Position numbers and translations under genes: made by a program. This document shows, piece by piece, positions 40,950 through 50,800 of a stretch of 64,000 nucleotides of DNA. Each line of letters opens with the position of its first letter. The first letter of the stretch is position 1. The stretch lies in the NCBI RefSeq assembly GCF_014841615.1, contig NZ_JACYUG010000014.1:30926-94925 (forward strand), read 5' to 3'. The notes under the pieces were generated by a model. That model had not been told where the DNA came from and made no database searches. It saw nothing but the letters and a program-made list of their open reading frames with translations. This DNA is from Sphingomonas sp. CFBP 8760. Its GTDB lineage: Bacteria; Pseudomonadota; Alphaproteobacteria; Sphingomonadales; Sphingomonadaceae.

Positions 40950-42245
40950 TCATTTCGAGCCAAACCCGGTCATGATTGTCCGTACTGTCTTGAATACTAT
41001 CAATATGTCGAGCCAGGACGAGAAGTTTTTGATATAAAAGAAATCGTAATTGAGTTTTTGGCCGACGCTTTCAAGATCGGCAACATGTCCCTGATTGACC
41101 TGTGCCCAGCCTGTTATACCTGGACGGACGATATGTCGGTACAAGTAGAAGGCTAGCTCCTTCTCGTACCATTTGGACAGGGCGATCGCTTCCGGGCGAG
41201 GACCGATGAAACTCATCTCACCCTTGATGACATTGAATATCTGCGGAGTTTCATCGAGCCGCGTGCGCCGCAGAAAGCGGCCGACGCGCGTGATGCGCGC
41301 ATCGTCGGACTGGGTCATCGCATCATGTCGGGCGGCTTCGGTATCGGCAACTGCAAGGCGGACCTTCATCGTCCGGAACTTGATCATGCGAAATTCTCGC
41401 CCCCTAAAACCCATTCTCTTCTGCAAGAAAAACGGATTTCCCGGTGAATCCATGGCGATCAGAGCGGCAATCATGGCAAACGGAACGATCAACAGCGGCA
41501 GCAGAATGAAAGAAGCTACGATGTCGATGATACGCTTGACGTTGCGATAGCCCAGATTGGGCAATAGCGAGCCGAAGCTATTTTCGGACATATGTGAGAT
41601 CGATACGCGACCCGTAAGAGACTCGCCTAGTTGCTTGAAATGATAGACGGGGTGGCCGTCGACCGCAGCTTCCGCCAGCATCCGCTCCCAATTATCGTCA
41701 AAATCATAGCGTAGATCGGCAACGATCGGGGTACCGCGTGGCATGGGAACAGTTGGTTCGGTCAGTACTACCCAGTTGACGTAATCGATCAGCATCAGTT
41801 CCTTAGCATCGCCGAACGGTACGACGAAAAATCTTGGAATGACATATCGCTCAATAAGGAAATTTAAACCATATGCGACAATCAATGCGATCAGGAAGCT
41901 GGAAGCGAAATATAGTCGGCCATAATCTATCCGAAAAGCAAAGAAAAATGTGAATACCGTTGCATATGTTGCCGCGAAAGATGGCAGTATGAAGCCGAAT
42001 GCCTTGGCGCCGGGATATGCTGTAACGCGGCCGATGAAGGTGATCCCGATCACCGTAGCTAGAATGGCACCGGCCATGCTGTTGCGCACCGGATCGAAAC
42101 CGGCACTGGCAAGCGCCATGTCCGGATACAGAGCGATCGCCGGAGCGACCACGGCCAACACGATCGTAAGCGAAAGTTGCGTCCAGAAAGATGCGAGAAA
42201 TGCCCCACGGCTTTGTCGTCCGGATGTCTTACGACCGATAAACAT
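40950..42245 (-). CDS. Polyprenyl-phosphate sugar-1-phosphate transferase (WbaP/WcaJ type)
   Basis: A 431-residue initiating enzyme. The N-terminal 130 residues contain four or five membrane helices, followed by a soluble domain (about 140-250) and the conserved catalytic domain beginning near VKRIIDIVASFILLPLLIVP. Catalytic landmarks are PFFLQKRMGFRGREFRMIKF, then DETPQIFNVIKGEMSFIGPRPE and PGITGWAQVNQG. It transfers a hexose-1-phosphate from a UDP-sugar to undecaprenyl phosphate and so starts every repeat unit. It is the first gene of the minus-strand EPS run and is divergent from glmS, with a 276-base control region between them. Confidence 0.92.
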   Translation of the reverse strand: MFIGRKTSGRQSRGAFLASFWTQLSLTIVLAVVAPAIALYPDMALASAGFDPVRNSMAGAILATVIGITFIGRVTAYPGAKAFGFILPSFAATYATVFTFFFAFRIDYGRLYFASSFLIALIVAYGLNFLIERYVIPRFFVVPFGDAKELMLIDYVNWVVLTEPTVPMPRGTPIVADLRYDFDDNWERMLAEAAVDGHPVYHFKQLGESLTGRVSISHMSENSFGSLLPNLGYRNVKRIIDIVASFILLPLLIVPFAMIAALIAMDSPGNPFFLQKRMGFRGREFRMIKFRTMKVRLAVADTEAARHDAMTQSDDARITRVGRFLRRTRLDETPQIFNVIKGEMSFIGPRPEAIALSKWYEKELAFYLYRHIVRPGITGWAQVNQGHVADLESVGQKLNYDFFYIKNFSSWLDILIVFKTVRTIMTGFGSK

Positions 42246-42521
42246 GAAACTACGGACTCTTATCTGTGAAAACGGCTTGGCGAACGGACAACCTAAGGAA
42301 GGAGCGGCATATTCGCCATCGTGGGGCGCATAATCGAAGCGTCACTCCATTCCAAGTTTTACCTCTGGCCAAGCGATTCGGCTATCTACGACACAGCGTT
42401 ACATACGGTGCGTTCGCCTGTCGTTTGATCGCTCACATGGCAAAATGGCATACGTTGCACGCTGTCACCGCCGCTGCCATGAGCGCAGGCGATCCCCCTT
42501 TTCGACCCGGAGTCCCCCCGC

Positions 42522-44333
42522 ATGTGCGGTATTATCGCCTTTGTCGCCGACCATCCCATCGCCGAGCGCAGCGTGCGCGCGCTCGAACAGCTCGAATATC
42601 GCGGCTATGATTCCTACGGCTTCGCCTTCGTCACGCCGACGGGGTTCGACATCGTCCGCGGCGTCGGCCCGTTGTCCGAACAGGCGCCCGCGCTGATCGC
42701 CGGTGGGCTGCCGCCTGCACACGCGACGATCGCACACACACGCTGGGCGACGCACGGCAAGGTGTCGGTGCCCAACGCCCACCCCCACCGCTCGTTCGAC
42801 GGCAAGTTCGCGGTCGTCCACAATGGCGTGATCGACAATTATCTGGAGCTTCGCCGCGATCTGACCGCGCACGGCATCGTCTTCGCCTCGGAAACCGATA
42901 CGGAGGTGATCGCGCATCTGCTGGCACATCATTATGCCGCCACCGCCGATCTCGACGCCGCGCTGCACGCCACGCTGGCGTCGCTGTCGGGCGAGTTCGG
43001 GCTGGCGATCACCTGCACCGACCGGCCGGACCTGCTGATCGGCGTCCGCCGGCTCAGCCCGATCGCGGTCGGCATCGCCGGGGGCGCGGGCTATGTCTGT
43101 TCCGATCCGATCGCGGTCGCCGGGCAGGACGGCTGGATCGCCTATCTGGAGGAGGACGAGATCGCCTTCGTCACCGCCAACGCGGTCCGCGTCGCTTCGT
43201 TCGCCACCGCCGATTTCCCCGCGCGCGATCCGCAGCGCGTTCCGCTGACCACCGTCGCCGAAGCGTCGGAACTGGGCCCGTGGCCGCATTACATGATCAA
43301 GGAGATCAACGAAACCGCCGACGCCGTCCGCACCGTCGCCGCCATGCCGCGCAGCACATTCGCGCCCGCGGTCGCGCGGCTGGCGCAGGGCGACATCGCG
43401 CTGTGCGGCGCGGGCAGTTCGCACTATGTCTGCATGCTCGGCCAGTATTTCTTCTACCAGATCGCCGGCCGCCGCGCGATCTGCCATTCCGCCGACGAGT
43501 TCATGAACCTCGCCCGGCTGGACGCCGACGCCACGCTGATCGCGATCTCGCAATCGGGCGAAACCTACGACACGCTCCGGGTGATGGAGTATGCGCAAGG
43601 AGACGGTGCTACGCTCGTCTCGGTCAACAACGTCGCCGGCGCCACCGCGCAGCGGATGGCGGAGTTCCCGATCCTGCAACAGGCCGGGCGCGAGGTATGC
43701 GTGCTGTCGACCAAGTCGGTCGTCAGCCAGACCGCGATCGCCTGGCGCCTCGCCGCCGAGCTCGCCGCAGGCGACGGCGGCGCGGACATGGCCGATCTGA
43801 CCGCGCTGGCCACGCAGCTCGACGGGCTGGTTCAGGACCTGTCGGCCACCATCCGCGACGTGGCGGAACGCTATCGCTGGATCGAACACTGGTTCTTCCT
43901 GGGCCGCGGCATCCACTGGCCCGTGGCCGCCGAATCGGCGCTGAAGTTTAAGGAAGTGTCGTACATCCATGCCGAAGCGATGCCCGCCGGCTTCCTGAAG
44001 CACGGCACCATCTCGCTGATCGACGAGAAGTTCTTCACCGTCGCCTTCATCCCCAATGCGCAGAGTGATCCTGAATCCTTCGCGCACGTCGTCTCCAGCC
44101 TGCACGAGATCGCGGCGCGCGGCGGCAACATCATCGGCTTCGGCCACGACCTGCCTTCCGCCTTCGCCGAAGGGCTGCTGGAGGCCTATGTCGAGCTGCC
44201 GAGCGTGTCGAAGTTCATGGACCCAGTGATCCAGATGGTCGCGGGCCAGCTGTTCGCCTATCACGGCGCCGTCAAGCTCGGCCGCAACATCGATCGCCCC
44301 CGCGCCCTCGCCAAGGCCGTCACCGTCAGGTGA
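42522..44333 (+). CDS. glmS: Glutamine-fructose-6-phosphate aminotransferase (isomerizing)
   Basis: A 603-residue full-length enzyme. Mature Cys at position 2 (MCGIIAFVADHP) is the glutaminase nucleophile, with HTRWATHGKVSVPNAHPH and EYRGYDSYG near it. Two SIS domains follow (GAGSSHYVC; SQSGETYDTL; LSTKSVVSQT). The C terminus EKFFTVAF, then RPRALAKAVTVR, matches GlmS and would contain the attTn7 recognition stretch. It converts fructose-6-phosphate plus glutamine to glucosamine-6-phosphate, the entry to UDP-GlcNAc for peptidoglycan, LPS and the deoxyaminosugars of the EPS locus. RBS CGGAG lies about ten bases upstream. No glmS ribozyme is expected or seen. Confidence 0.97.
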   Translation: MCGIIAFVADHPIAERSVRALEQLEYRGYDSYGFAFVTPTGFDIVRGVGPLSEQAPALIAGGLPPAHATIAHTRWATHGKVSVPNAHPHRSFDGKFAVVHNGVIDNYLELRRDLTAHGIVFASETDTEVIAHLLAHHYAATADLDAALHATLASLSGEFGLAITCTDRPDLLIGVRRLSPIAVGIAGGAGYVCSDPIAVAGQDGWIAYLEEDEIAFVTANAVRVASFATADFPARDPQRVPLTTVAEASELGPWPHYMIKEINETADAVRTVAAMPRSTFAPAVARLAQGDIALCGAGSSHYVCMLGQYFFYQIAGRRAICHSADEFMNLARLDADATLIAISQSGETYDTLRVMEYAQGDGATLVSVNNVAGATAQRMAEFPILQQAGREVCVLSTKSVVSQTAIAWRLAAELAAGDGGADMADLTALATQLDGLVQDLSATIRDVAERYRWIEHWFFLGRGIHWPVAAESALKFKEVSYIHAEAMPAGFLKHGTISLIDEKFFTVAFIPNAQSDPESFAHVVSSLHEIAARGGNIIGFGHDLPSAFAEGLLEAYVELPSVSKFMDPVIQMVAGQLFAYHGAVKLGRNIDRPRALAKAVTVR

Positions 44334-44479
44334 CGCTGTCCTACACGCCCGCCATCCGGTAATCCTTCCCGGTGGCCCTATTCCCGCCGCATCTATTCTT
44401 CGAAGCCAATCGAGGTGACCGATAACATTCCTTATCGGACACTCGACAGCAATCCATAAAACCGGCAGGATCGATCACC

Positions 44480-45526
44480 GTGGCACCGCCCCAACACACC
44501 TTCGACGATTACGTGACGGGTGATGGGCCGTCGTCGCGGTCGCTGGTGGTCGTCGCGCCGGTGCCCGCGCTTCGATCGCAGCCGTCGCTGCCGGGGCTGG
44601 TGCGGGCGGAGACCGCGCGGGCGGATGCGTATGCGCGAGCGGCGCGGGCGGAGAATACGCATCGCGGTTACCGGGCGGACTGGACGATCTTCACCGCCTG
44701 GTGCGCGGGGCGAGGGGAAAGCGCGTTGCCGGCCGGTGCGGATGTCGTGCGGCGCTTCATCGGGGCGGAGGCGGATCGCGGCCGCTCGCCGGCGACGATC
44801 GAGCGCCGACTGGCGGCGATCGGTCATTATCATCGGCTGGGCGGATTCGTGGCGCCGACCGACAGCCCCGATGCCGGTCCCCTGCGCGAGACGATGGCGG
44901 GCATCCGCCGCGCGCGGGGCGGGGCGGTGGTGCGCAAGCAGGCGGCCGATGCCGCGATCCTCGAACGGCTGCTGGCGACGATCACCGGGGACGGCGTGCG
45001 GGCGCGGCGCGACCGCGCGGTGCTGGTGATCGGCATGGCGGCCGCGCTTCGGCGCAGCGAGCTGGTCGCGCTGACCATGGCCGATGTCGCGCTGGTGCCG
45101 GAGGGGCTGCGCCTCACCATCCGCGGTTCGAAGACCGATCAGGCCGGGCGGGGGGTGGTGATCGCCATCCCGGAGGGGATGCGGCTGGCGCCCAAGGCGC
45201 GGCTGATGGCGTGGCTGGCTGCGGCCGGGCATGACGAGGGGCCGCTGTTCCGCCGGCTGACGCGCGGCGACGAGCCGATGGCGGTGGCGATGTCGGACCG
45301 GGCGGTCGCACGACTGGTACAGGGGGCGGCGGTCCGTGCCGGGCTGGACCCGCGGCGCTTCGCCGGCCATTCGCTGCGCGCCGGCTTCCTGACCGAAAGC
45401 GCGGCGCGGGGCGCGACGATCTTCAAGATGCAGGAGGTCAGCCGCCACAAGACGGTGCAGATCCTGGCGGATTACGTCCGCAATGCCGAACTGTTCAAGG
45501 ATCACGCCGGCGCGGGCTTCCTGTAG
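44480..45526 (+). CDS. Tyrosine recombinase/integrase (solitary)
   Basis: A 348-residue site-specific recombinase from GTG 44480. The core-binding domain is at about 50-140 (TWCAGRGESALPAG region) and the catalytic domain at 155-340 with all usual residues: R191 (ALRRSEL), K218 (GSKTD), H297-x-x-R300 (HSLRAGF), H323 (SRHKT) and Y332 (ILADYVR). It probably recombines specific DNA sites through a 3'-phosphotyrosine. There are no adjacent excisionase, att repeats or cargo, so it looks like a remaining or domesticated integrase located 150 bases past glmS. It is not XerC/XerD-like by N terminus. Frame intact. Confidence 0.9.
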   Translation: MAPPQHTFDDYVTGDGPSSRSLVVVAPVPALRSQPSLPGLVRAETARADAYARAARAENTHRGYRADWTIFTAWCAGRGESALPAGADVVRRFIGAEADRGRSPATIERRLAAIGHYHRLGGFVAPTDSPDAGPLRETMAGIRRARGGAVVRKQAADAAILERLLATITGDGVRARRDRAVLVIGMAAALRRSELVALTMADVALVPEGLRLTIRGSKTDQAGRGVVIAIPEGMRLAPKARLMAWLAAAGHDEGPLFRRLTRGDEPMAVAMSDRAVARLVQGAAVRAGLDPRRFAGHSLRAGFLTESAARGATIFKMQEVSRHKTVQILADYVRNAELFKDHAGAGFL

Positions 45527-45605
45527 GCGGGCGGCTCATGATGCGGAAGCGCGACGGGGCCGTGTGATAGAAGGGATCTTAACGCATTGAATATAGGGTA
45601 AAGCG

Positions 45606-46031
45606 ATGGACAAGGATCGCTCGATCGATGCCCTGCGACGGCATCAGGATGCAGCGTTGCGGCTGCTGGCACAGGGTGTGGAGATCTTCGCGCACGGGCA
45701 GGAGGTGTCGTTCGAAAACCTGACCGGCCTGCGGCGGGAACTGGTGCAGGTGCTCGGTGCGTATCAGGTCTTCAAGCACGATGTCATCTTCGATCCCGCG
45801 ATCGCGTCGGGCGATGCGGAGCGCGGGGCGCTGGCGCGGGAGATGAAGGTGCATTGCATCGCGGCGGGCGAGGTGTTCCGCGTGCATGTGATGCAATGGA
45901 CGCCGGCGCGGATCGCCGAAGACCGGGCAGGCTATCAGGCCGCGGCCCGGCTGACGCTGAACCAATTGCACCGTCATATCACGGCGGAGCGGGTGGGGAT
46001 CGCCGATCTGCTGGGCCGCTACCACGACTGA
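45606..46031 (+). CDS. Small helical unknown protein (141 aa)
   Basis: A 141-residue, mostly alpha-helical, soluble protein beginning MDKDRSIDALRRHQDAALRL. It has several histidines (FAHGQEVSF, FKHDVIF, KVHCIAAGEV, RVHVMQW, LHRHITAERV), which could bind metal or haem, but the pattern does not match hemerythrin as I know it. I do not recognise a family. The ATG lies after GGGTAAAGC, a weak ribosome site. It is a monocistronic gene between the recombinase and the SDR gene, with a gap of about 160 bases to the latter. Confidence 0.6.
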   Translation: MDKDRSIDALRRHQDAALRLLAQGVEIFAHGQEVSFENLTGLRRELVQVLGAYQVFKHDVIFDPAIASGDAERGALAREMKVHCIAAGEVFRVHVMQWTPARIAEDRAGYQAAARLTLNQLHRHITAERVGIADLLGRYHD

Positions 46032-46193
46032 AGGTCGGGATCGACCCGGCCGACCTGCAACCGTCGCCGCAATCGTTCCTGTAACTGTCATCGCCCCGGT
46101 AATTGAGCAATGTAAGCATGGTCTTACGCCATTTGCCGGAACGTATCGGCGTATGCCGCGCTTCACCGCGAAAGACCTGTCGCGGAGCCTGAC

Positions 46194-47174
46194 ATGACCG
46201 ATACCGATCGCCGTACCTTCGTGACCGGCGCCGCCCTGGCGGCCGGGGCCGTCGCCGCCCCCGCCGCGGCGGTTCAGGGGGGCGCGAAAGCAGCGACCAC
46301 GCCAGCCGCAGCCGCCTATCCCAAACCGCCCTTTCCGGTGCAGCGCCAGCCCTGGCCCGGCCTCGCCTCAAAGATGACGCCCCGGCCCGATCATGGCGAG
46401 ACCAGCTACAAGGGATCGGGCAAGCTGGCGGGCAAGAAGGCGCTGATCACCGGGGGCGACAGCGGCATCGGCCGCGCCGCGGCGATCGCCTATGCCCGCG
46501 AGGGCGCCGACGTCGCGATCAACTATCTGCCCGCGGAGGAGCCCGACGCGCGCGAGGTGATCGCGCTGATCCGCGCCGAGGGGCGGCGGGCGGTCGCGAT
46601 CCCCGGCGACCTGCGCGACGAGGGCTTCTGCCGGAAACTGGTGGAGCAGGCCGCGACGCAGCTCGGCGGGCTCGACATCCTCGTCAACAACGCCGCGCGC
46701 CAGCAGACCCGGCCCGGCATCGCTGACATCTCCGCGCAGGATTTCGACGATACGATGAAGACCAACGTCTATGCCCCGTTCTGGCTGACGAAGGCGGCAG
46801 TGGCGCGGATGGGCGCGGGGGCGGTGATCGTCAACACCTCGTCCGAGCAGGCGGGCGATCCCTCGCCCGATATCGTCGACTATGCATTGACGCGCGCGGC
46901 GGTGCTGAACTTCACCAAGAGCATGGCCAAGCAACTGGCGCCGCGCGGCATCCGCGTGAACGCGGTGGCGCCGGGGCCGTTCTGGACGCCGCTGCAGGTC
47001 AGCGGCGGGGCGACCCCCGACAAGCAGCGCAGCTTCGGCCAAAGCTCGCCGATGGGCCGGCCGGGACAGCCGGCGGAGATCGCCGCGCTATATGTCGCCG
47101 CGGCCGATCCGTCGCTCAGCTATTCGACCGGGCAGATCTTCGGATCGACCGGGGGCAACGGCCAGCCTGCCTGA
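46194..47174 (+). CDS. SDR-family oxidoreductase with Tat signal and YxxxR in place of YxxxK
   Basis: A 326-residue classical short-chain dehydrogenase. N terminus MTDTDRRTFVTGAALAAG carries a twin-arginine signal (DRRTFV plus hydrophobic stretch), followed by a linker to about residue 80. NAD(P) loop: GGDSGIGRAAAIAYAREGAD. Catalytic Ser in IVNTSSEQA; then DYALTRAAVLNFTKSMA, where the lysine of YxxxK is arginine. The rest (VNAVAPGPFWTPLQVSGGAT) is normal for glucose/ribitol-dehydrogenase-like SDRs such as YghA. It may be periplasmic. Substrate unknown. ATG follows GGAG at seven bases. Confidence 0.85.
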   Translation: MTDTDRRTFVTGAALAAGAVAAPAAAVQGGAKAATTPAAAAYPKPPFPVQRQPWPGLASKMTPRPDHGETSYKGSGKLAGKKALITGGDSGIGRAAAIAYAREGADVAINYLPAEEPDAREVIALIRAEGRRAVAIPGDLRDEGFCRKLVEQAATQLGGLDILVNNAARQQTRPGIADISAQDFDDTMKTNVYAPFWLTKAAVARMGAGAVIVNTSSEQAGDPSPDIVDYALTRAAVLNFTKSMAKQLAPRGIRVNAVAPGPFWTPLQVSGGATPDKQRSFGQSSPMGRPGQPAEIAALYVAAADPSLSYSTGQIFGSTGGNGQPA

Positions 47175-47262
47175 GGTCCAGGCCGCCTGACGTGCAAAAC
47201 AGCGGATTCATGTCGTTTTCCGCTTTCGTTCCGGGCCGGGATGAATCAGAGTCGGGCGCACG

Positions 47263-47736
47263 ATGCCGATCCGCGCCGATCATCTCTGGCTCTACCCGAT
47301 CGACTGGACGCAATTGTCGCAGTCGATCCGGTTCGGCCGCGCCGGCGGGCGATGCGAGCATTGCCGCCGGCCGCATGGCGAGCGGGTGTTCCATCTGGGT
47401 GACGGCCTGTGGTGGGATCGCCACGACCGGCGCTGGCGCGACGGGCAGGGGCGGCGGGTGCGGCTGCCGCGCCGCGATCTGCTGCGCGAGGGGCGCTGGA
47501 CGCAGGTGGTGCTGGCCTGCGCGCACCTGAACCACGATCCGACCGACAGCGTCGCGCACAATCTGGCCGCGCTCTGCCAGCGCTGCCACATGATCCACGA
47601 CGGCCCCGAACACCGCCGGCGCCGCTGGCTGAACCGCCATTACCGCTGCGCGCTCGGCGATCTGTTCCATGGCCCGTATCCGCAACTCGGCGCGCCGACG
47701 ATCGTGCCGGTCGGAGGGTGGGGGCTGGTGGCGTGA
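47263..47736 (+). CDS. HNH-endonuclease-like protein, paralogue of the gene at 2325
   Basis: A 157-residue protein with the same layout as 2325-2831: GGRCEHC, VFHLGDGLWWDRHD, ACAHLNHDPTD, LCQRCHMIHDGPEHRRRRW and LGDLFHGPYP. The first 24 residues, MPIRADHLWLYPIDWTQLSQ, give a more convincing start than that of the paralogue. The CxxC...HLNH...CxxCH set suggests a zinc-stabilised HNH fold with possible nuclease function. It sits about 130 bases before the Mfd-like repair gene, and an older duplication is likely. There is no methylase or restriction partner near either copy. Confidence 0.65.
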   Translation: MPIRADHLWLYPIDWTQLSQSIRFGRAGGRCEHCRRPHGERVFHLGDGLWWDRHDRRWRDGQGRRVRLPRRDLLREGRWTQVVLACAHLNHDPTDSVAHNLAALCQRCHMIHDGPEHRRRRWLNRHYRCALGDLFHGPYPQLGAPTIVPVGGWGLVA

Positions 47737-47869
47737 TCTGGTTCGACCTTGGCCGCAGTATATAGCGACGCTCCGAAGACACAGGTTAAAAACCGTGCCT
47801 TTTCAAACGGAACGCCAGATGCCGGATGCCGGTTGTCCCTGTAGCCACCACTGGCTGGAGGAATTCCGG

Positions 47870-50800
47870 ATGCTGAAGCGGACCCCCGATACGACCCTGC
47901 CCGGTGAGGCAGCGGCTACCGATCCCGTCGCGATCGTCGCGGCGCGGATCGCGCTGCGCGACGAGGCGCGGACGCTGGCGGTGGTGCGGGACGGGCAGCG
48001 GGGGGAGGCGATCGCCAAACTGGTCGCGGCGTTCGTGCCCGATGCGGTCGTCGTCCACCTGATCTCCAGCGACGCGCTGCCGGGCGAGGCCGCGCCCCCC
48101 TCCGCCGGCAATGTCGGGCAGCGGGTCGCGGCGCTCCGGCGGTTGCGCGTGGCCGCCACGGCAACGCCCGGGGCGCGCATTGTCGCGATCGTGTCGGCCG
48201 CGGCCAGTGCGGTGCGCTATCCCGAGCCCGCCGCGTTCGACGAGCATCCCCCCGCCTTCTCGGTCGGCGACGCGATCGACCCGGCGGGCTTTCCCGCGCA
48301 GGCGGAGGCGCTTGGCTATAGCGAGGACGACCGCGTCGACGAACCCGGCGAGATCGCGATCCGCGGCACGGTGATCGACATCTTCCCCGCCGACCGCGCC
48401 ACCCCGGTGCGGATCGAATTCGCCGACGGGGTGGTGACGGCCTTGCGTGCCTACGACCCCGTCACGCAGCTTGGCACCGAGGCGGTCGACACGGTGGTGA
48501 TCGGTCAGGCGAGCGAGCCGGAGACCGGCAGCGACGGCAAGGGGGGTGTGACGATCGTCGATCACCTGCCCGGTGCCGCGATCGTGATCGAACCCGGCGC
48601 ACAGGCACGGCGCGACGCGTTCCTGGCATTGGCGCGCGACGGTGCGCCGCGTCGCCGCACGCCGGCCGGGCTGGTCGATGCGAAGACATGGGCAAAGGCG
48701 ATCGGCGACACGCCCGCGACGCTGGCGGACGACGGCCCGGCAGAAGCGGCTCCGCCGCGCTTCGTCGAGCGCGCCGACCCGATCCGCGCGTTCCGGCGCT
48801 TTGCAAAGCCCGTGCTGGCGGACGGGCGGCTAGTGCTGGCGGGAACGGCGCGTGATCTGCGGTTCCTGCGCGCGCGGATCGGTGCGGCTGCGGCCCCGGC
48901 GGAGTCGCTGGCGGCGGCGATGGCGGCCCCGGTCGGCAGCGTCGCGCTGCTGGAGGCGCCGGTCGAGCGCGGCTTCGTCCATGCCGGCTGCACCGTGATT
49001 GCCGCGGCGGACCTGCTCGGCAGCCGTGCGCAGGGCGAGGAGGCGAGCGTCGCGGTCGCGGGCTTCGCGGGCGGGGCCGAACTGCACATCGGCGACGTCG
49101 TGGTGCACGAGGATCACGGGCTGGGCTGCGTCGCCGGGCTGGAGGCGCCGCAGGGCGAGGCGGCCGGCGATCATATCGTGCTGGACTATGCCAGGGGCGC
49201 CCGCCGGCTGGTGCCGGTGGAGGAGGCGAACCGTATCTGGCGCTATGGCGCGGACCGGGATGCGGTGACGCTCGACACGCTGGACGGCGCGAGCTGGCAC
49301 AAGCGCCGCGCCGCGATCGATGCCGCCATCGCCGAAAGCGCGCGGGCGCTGGCGGCGCTGGCGGCGGAGCGGGACGCCCGCACCGTCGACCCGATCGTCC
49401 CCGACAATGCCGCCTATGAACGCTTCGCGGCGGGCTTCCCCTTCACCGAGACCGCGGATCAGGCGCGCGCGATCGCCGCGGTGCGCGCCGATCTGGCGAG
49501 CGGGCGGGCGATGGACCGGCTGGTCGTCGGCGATGTCGGCTATGGCAAGACCGAGGTGGCATTGCGTGCGGTCGCGCTGGTGGCGCTGGCCGGGCGGCAG
49601 GCGGCGATCGTCGCGCCGACGACGGTGCTGGTGCGCCAGCATCTCGACAGCGTGCGCCGGCGCTTCGCGGGCACGGGGATCGAGGTTGCAGGACTCTCGC
49701 GCTTGTCGACCCCGGCGGAGCGCAAGCGGGTGCTGGCGGGGCTGGCGGACGGCAGCATCCAGGTCGTGATCGGCACCGCGGCGGTCGCGGGCAAGGCGGT
49801 GCGCTATGCCGATCTCGCGCTGGTCGCGATCGACGAGGAACAGCGGTTCGGCGCCGCGGCCAAGGCGGGCCTGCGCGCGCTGGGCGCGGGCCATGTCCTG
49901 ACGCTGAGCGCGACGCCGATCCCCCGCACGCTGCAATCGGCGCTGGTCGGGCTGCAACAGATCTCGATCATCGCCACCCCGCCGGCGCGGCGCCGGCCGA
50001 TCCGCACCACCGTCGCCGCCTTTGCCGGCGACGACGTGCGCAAGGCGCTGCTGCGCGAGCGTGCGGCGGGCGGGCAGAGCTTCGTCGTGGTGCCCCGGAT
50101 CGAGGATATCGCCGCCATGGCCGCGACGCTGCAACGCCTCGTCCCCGCGCTGGGGGTGGTGACCGCGCATGGCCGGATGGACGCCAGCGATTTGGACGAG
50201 GCGATGGCGGGGTTCGCAGCCGGCGACGGCGACGTGCTGCTGGCGACCAACATCATCGAGGCGGGGCTGGACGTGCCCCGCGCCAACACGATGATCGTCC
50301 ACCATGCCGACCGCTTCGGCCTGTCGCAGCTGCACCAGTTGCGCGGGCGGGTGGGGCGTGGCGGCCGGCGCGGGCAGATATTGCTGACCACCGATGGCGA
50401 GGCGACGATCGCGGAGGCGACGCTGAAGCGGCTGCGCACACTCCAGGCGCTCGACCAGCTGGGCGCGGGCTTCGCGATCAGCGCGCGCGATCTCGACATG
50501 CGCGGCGCGGGCGACCTGATCGGCGAGGAACAGGCCGGTCACATGAAGCTGATCGGGGTCGACCTGTACCAGCATCTGCTCGGCCATGCGCTCCGCGTGG
50601 CGCGGGGCGAGGCGGCGGACCGGTGGCAGCCGTCACTATCGCTCGGGGCGACCGGCCGCCTGCCCGACGACTGGATACCCGAGGCGGATTTGCGCCTGTC
50701 GCTCTACGGCCAGCTCGCGCATCTGGACGAGGTGGCGGCGATCGACGCGTTCCAGGCGGAACTGGAGGACCGGTTCGGCCCGGTGCCGGAGCCTGCCGCC

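Noticed and set aside
42246..42521. glmS ribozyme or other riboswitch upstream of glmS
   Set aside because: No conserved core was seen; the ribozyme is known from Firmicutes and relatives rather than this group.
42465..44264. Minus-strand frame of 599 codons opposite glmS
   Set aside because: glmS is unmistakable; this is a shadow.
44251..44479. Tn7 insertion at attTn7 next to glmS
   Set aside because: The GlmS C terminus looks compatible with TnsD binding, but no tns genes or Tn7 ends follow; only a tyrosine recombinase is found.
46138..46163. GGAAC followed about 17 bases later by a CGTT-like stretch before the SDR gene, as a general-stress (EcfG) promoter
   Set aside because: The -10 part (near CGCTT) fits poorly. 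Too weak to report as a feature.
48830..50587. Long open frame of 585 codons on the minus strand
   Set aside because: Antisense shadow of the Mfd-like gene with the same arginine- and histidine-rich composition.
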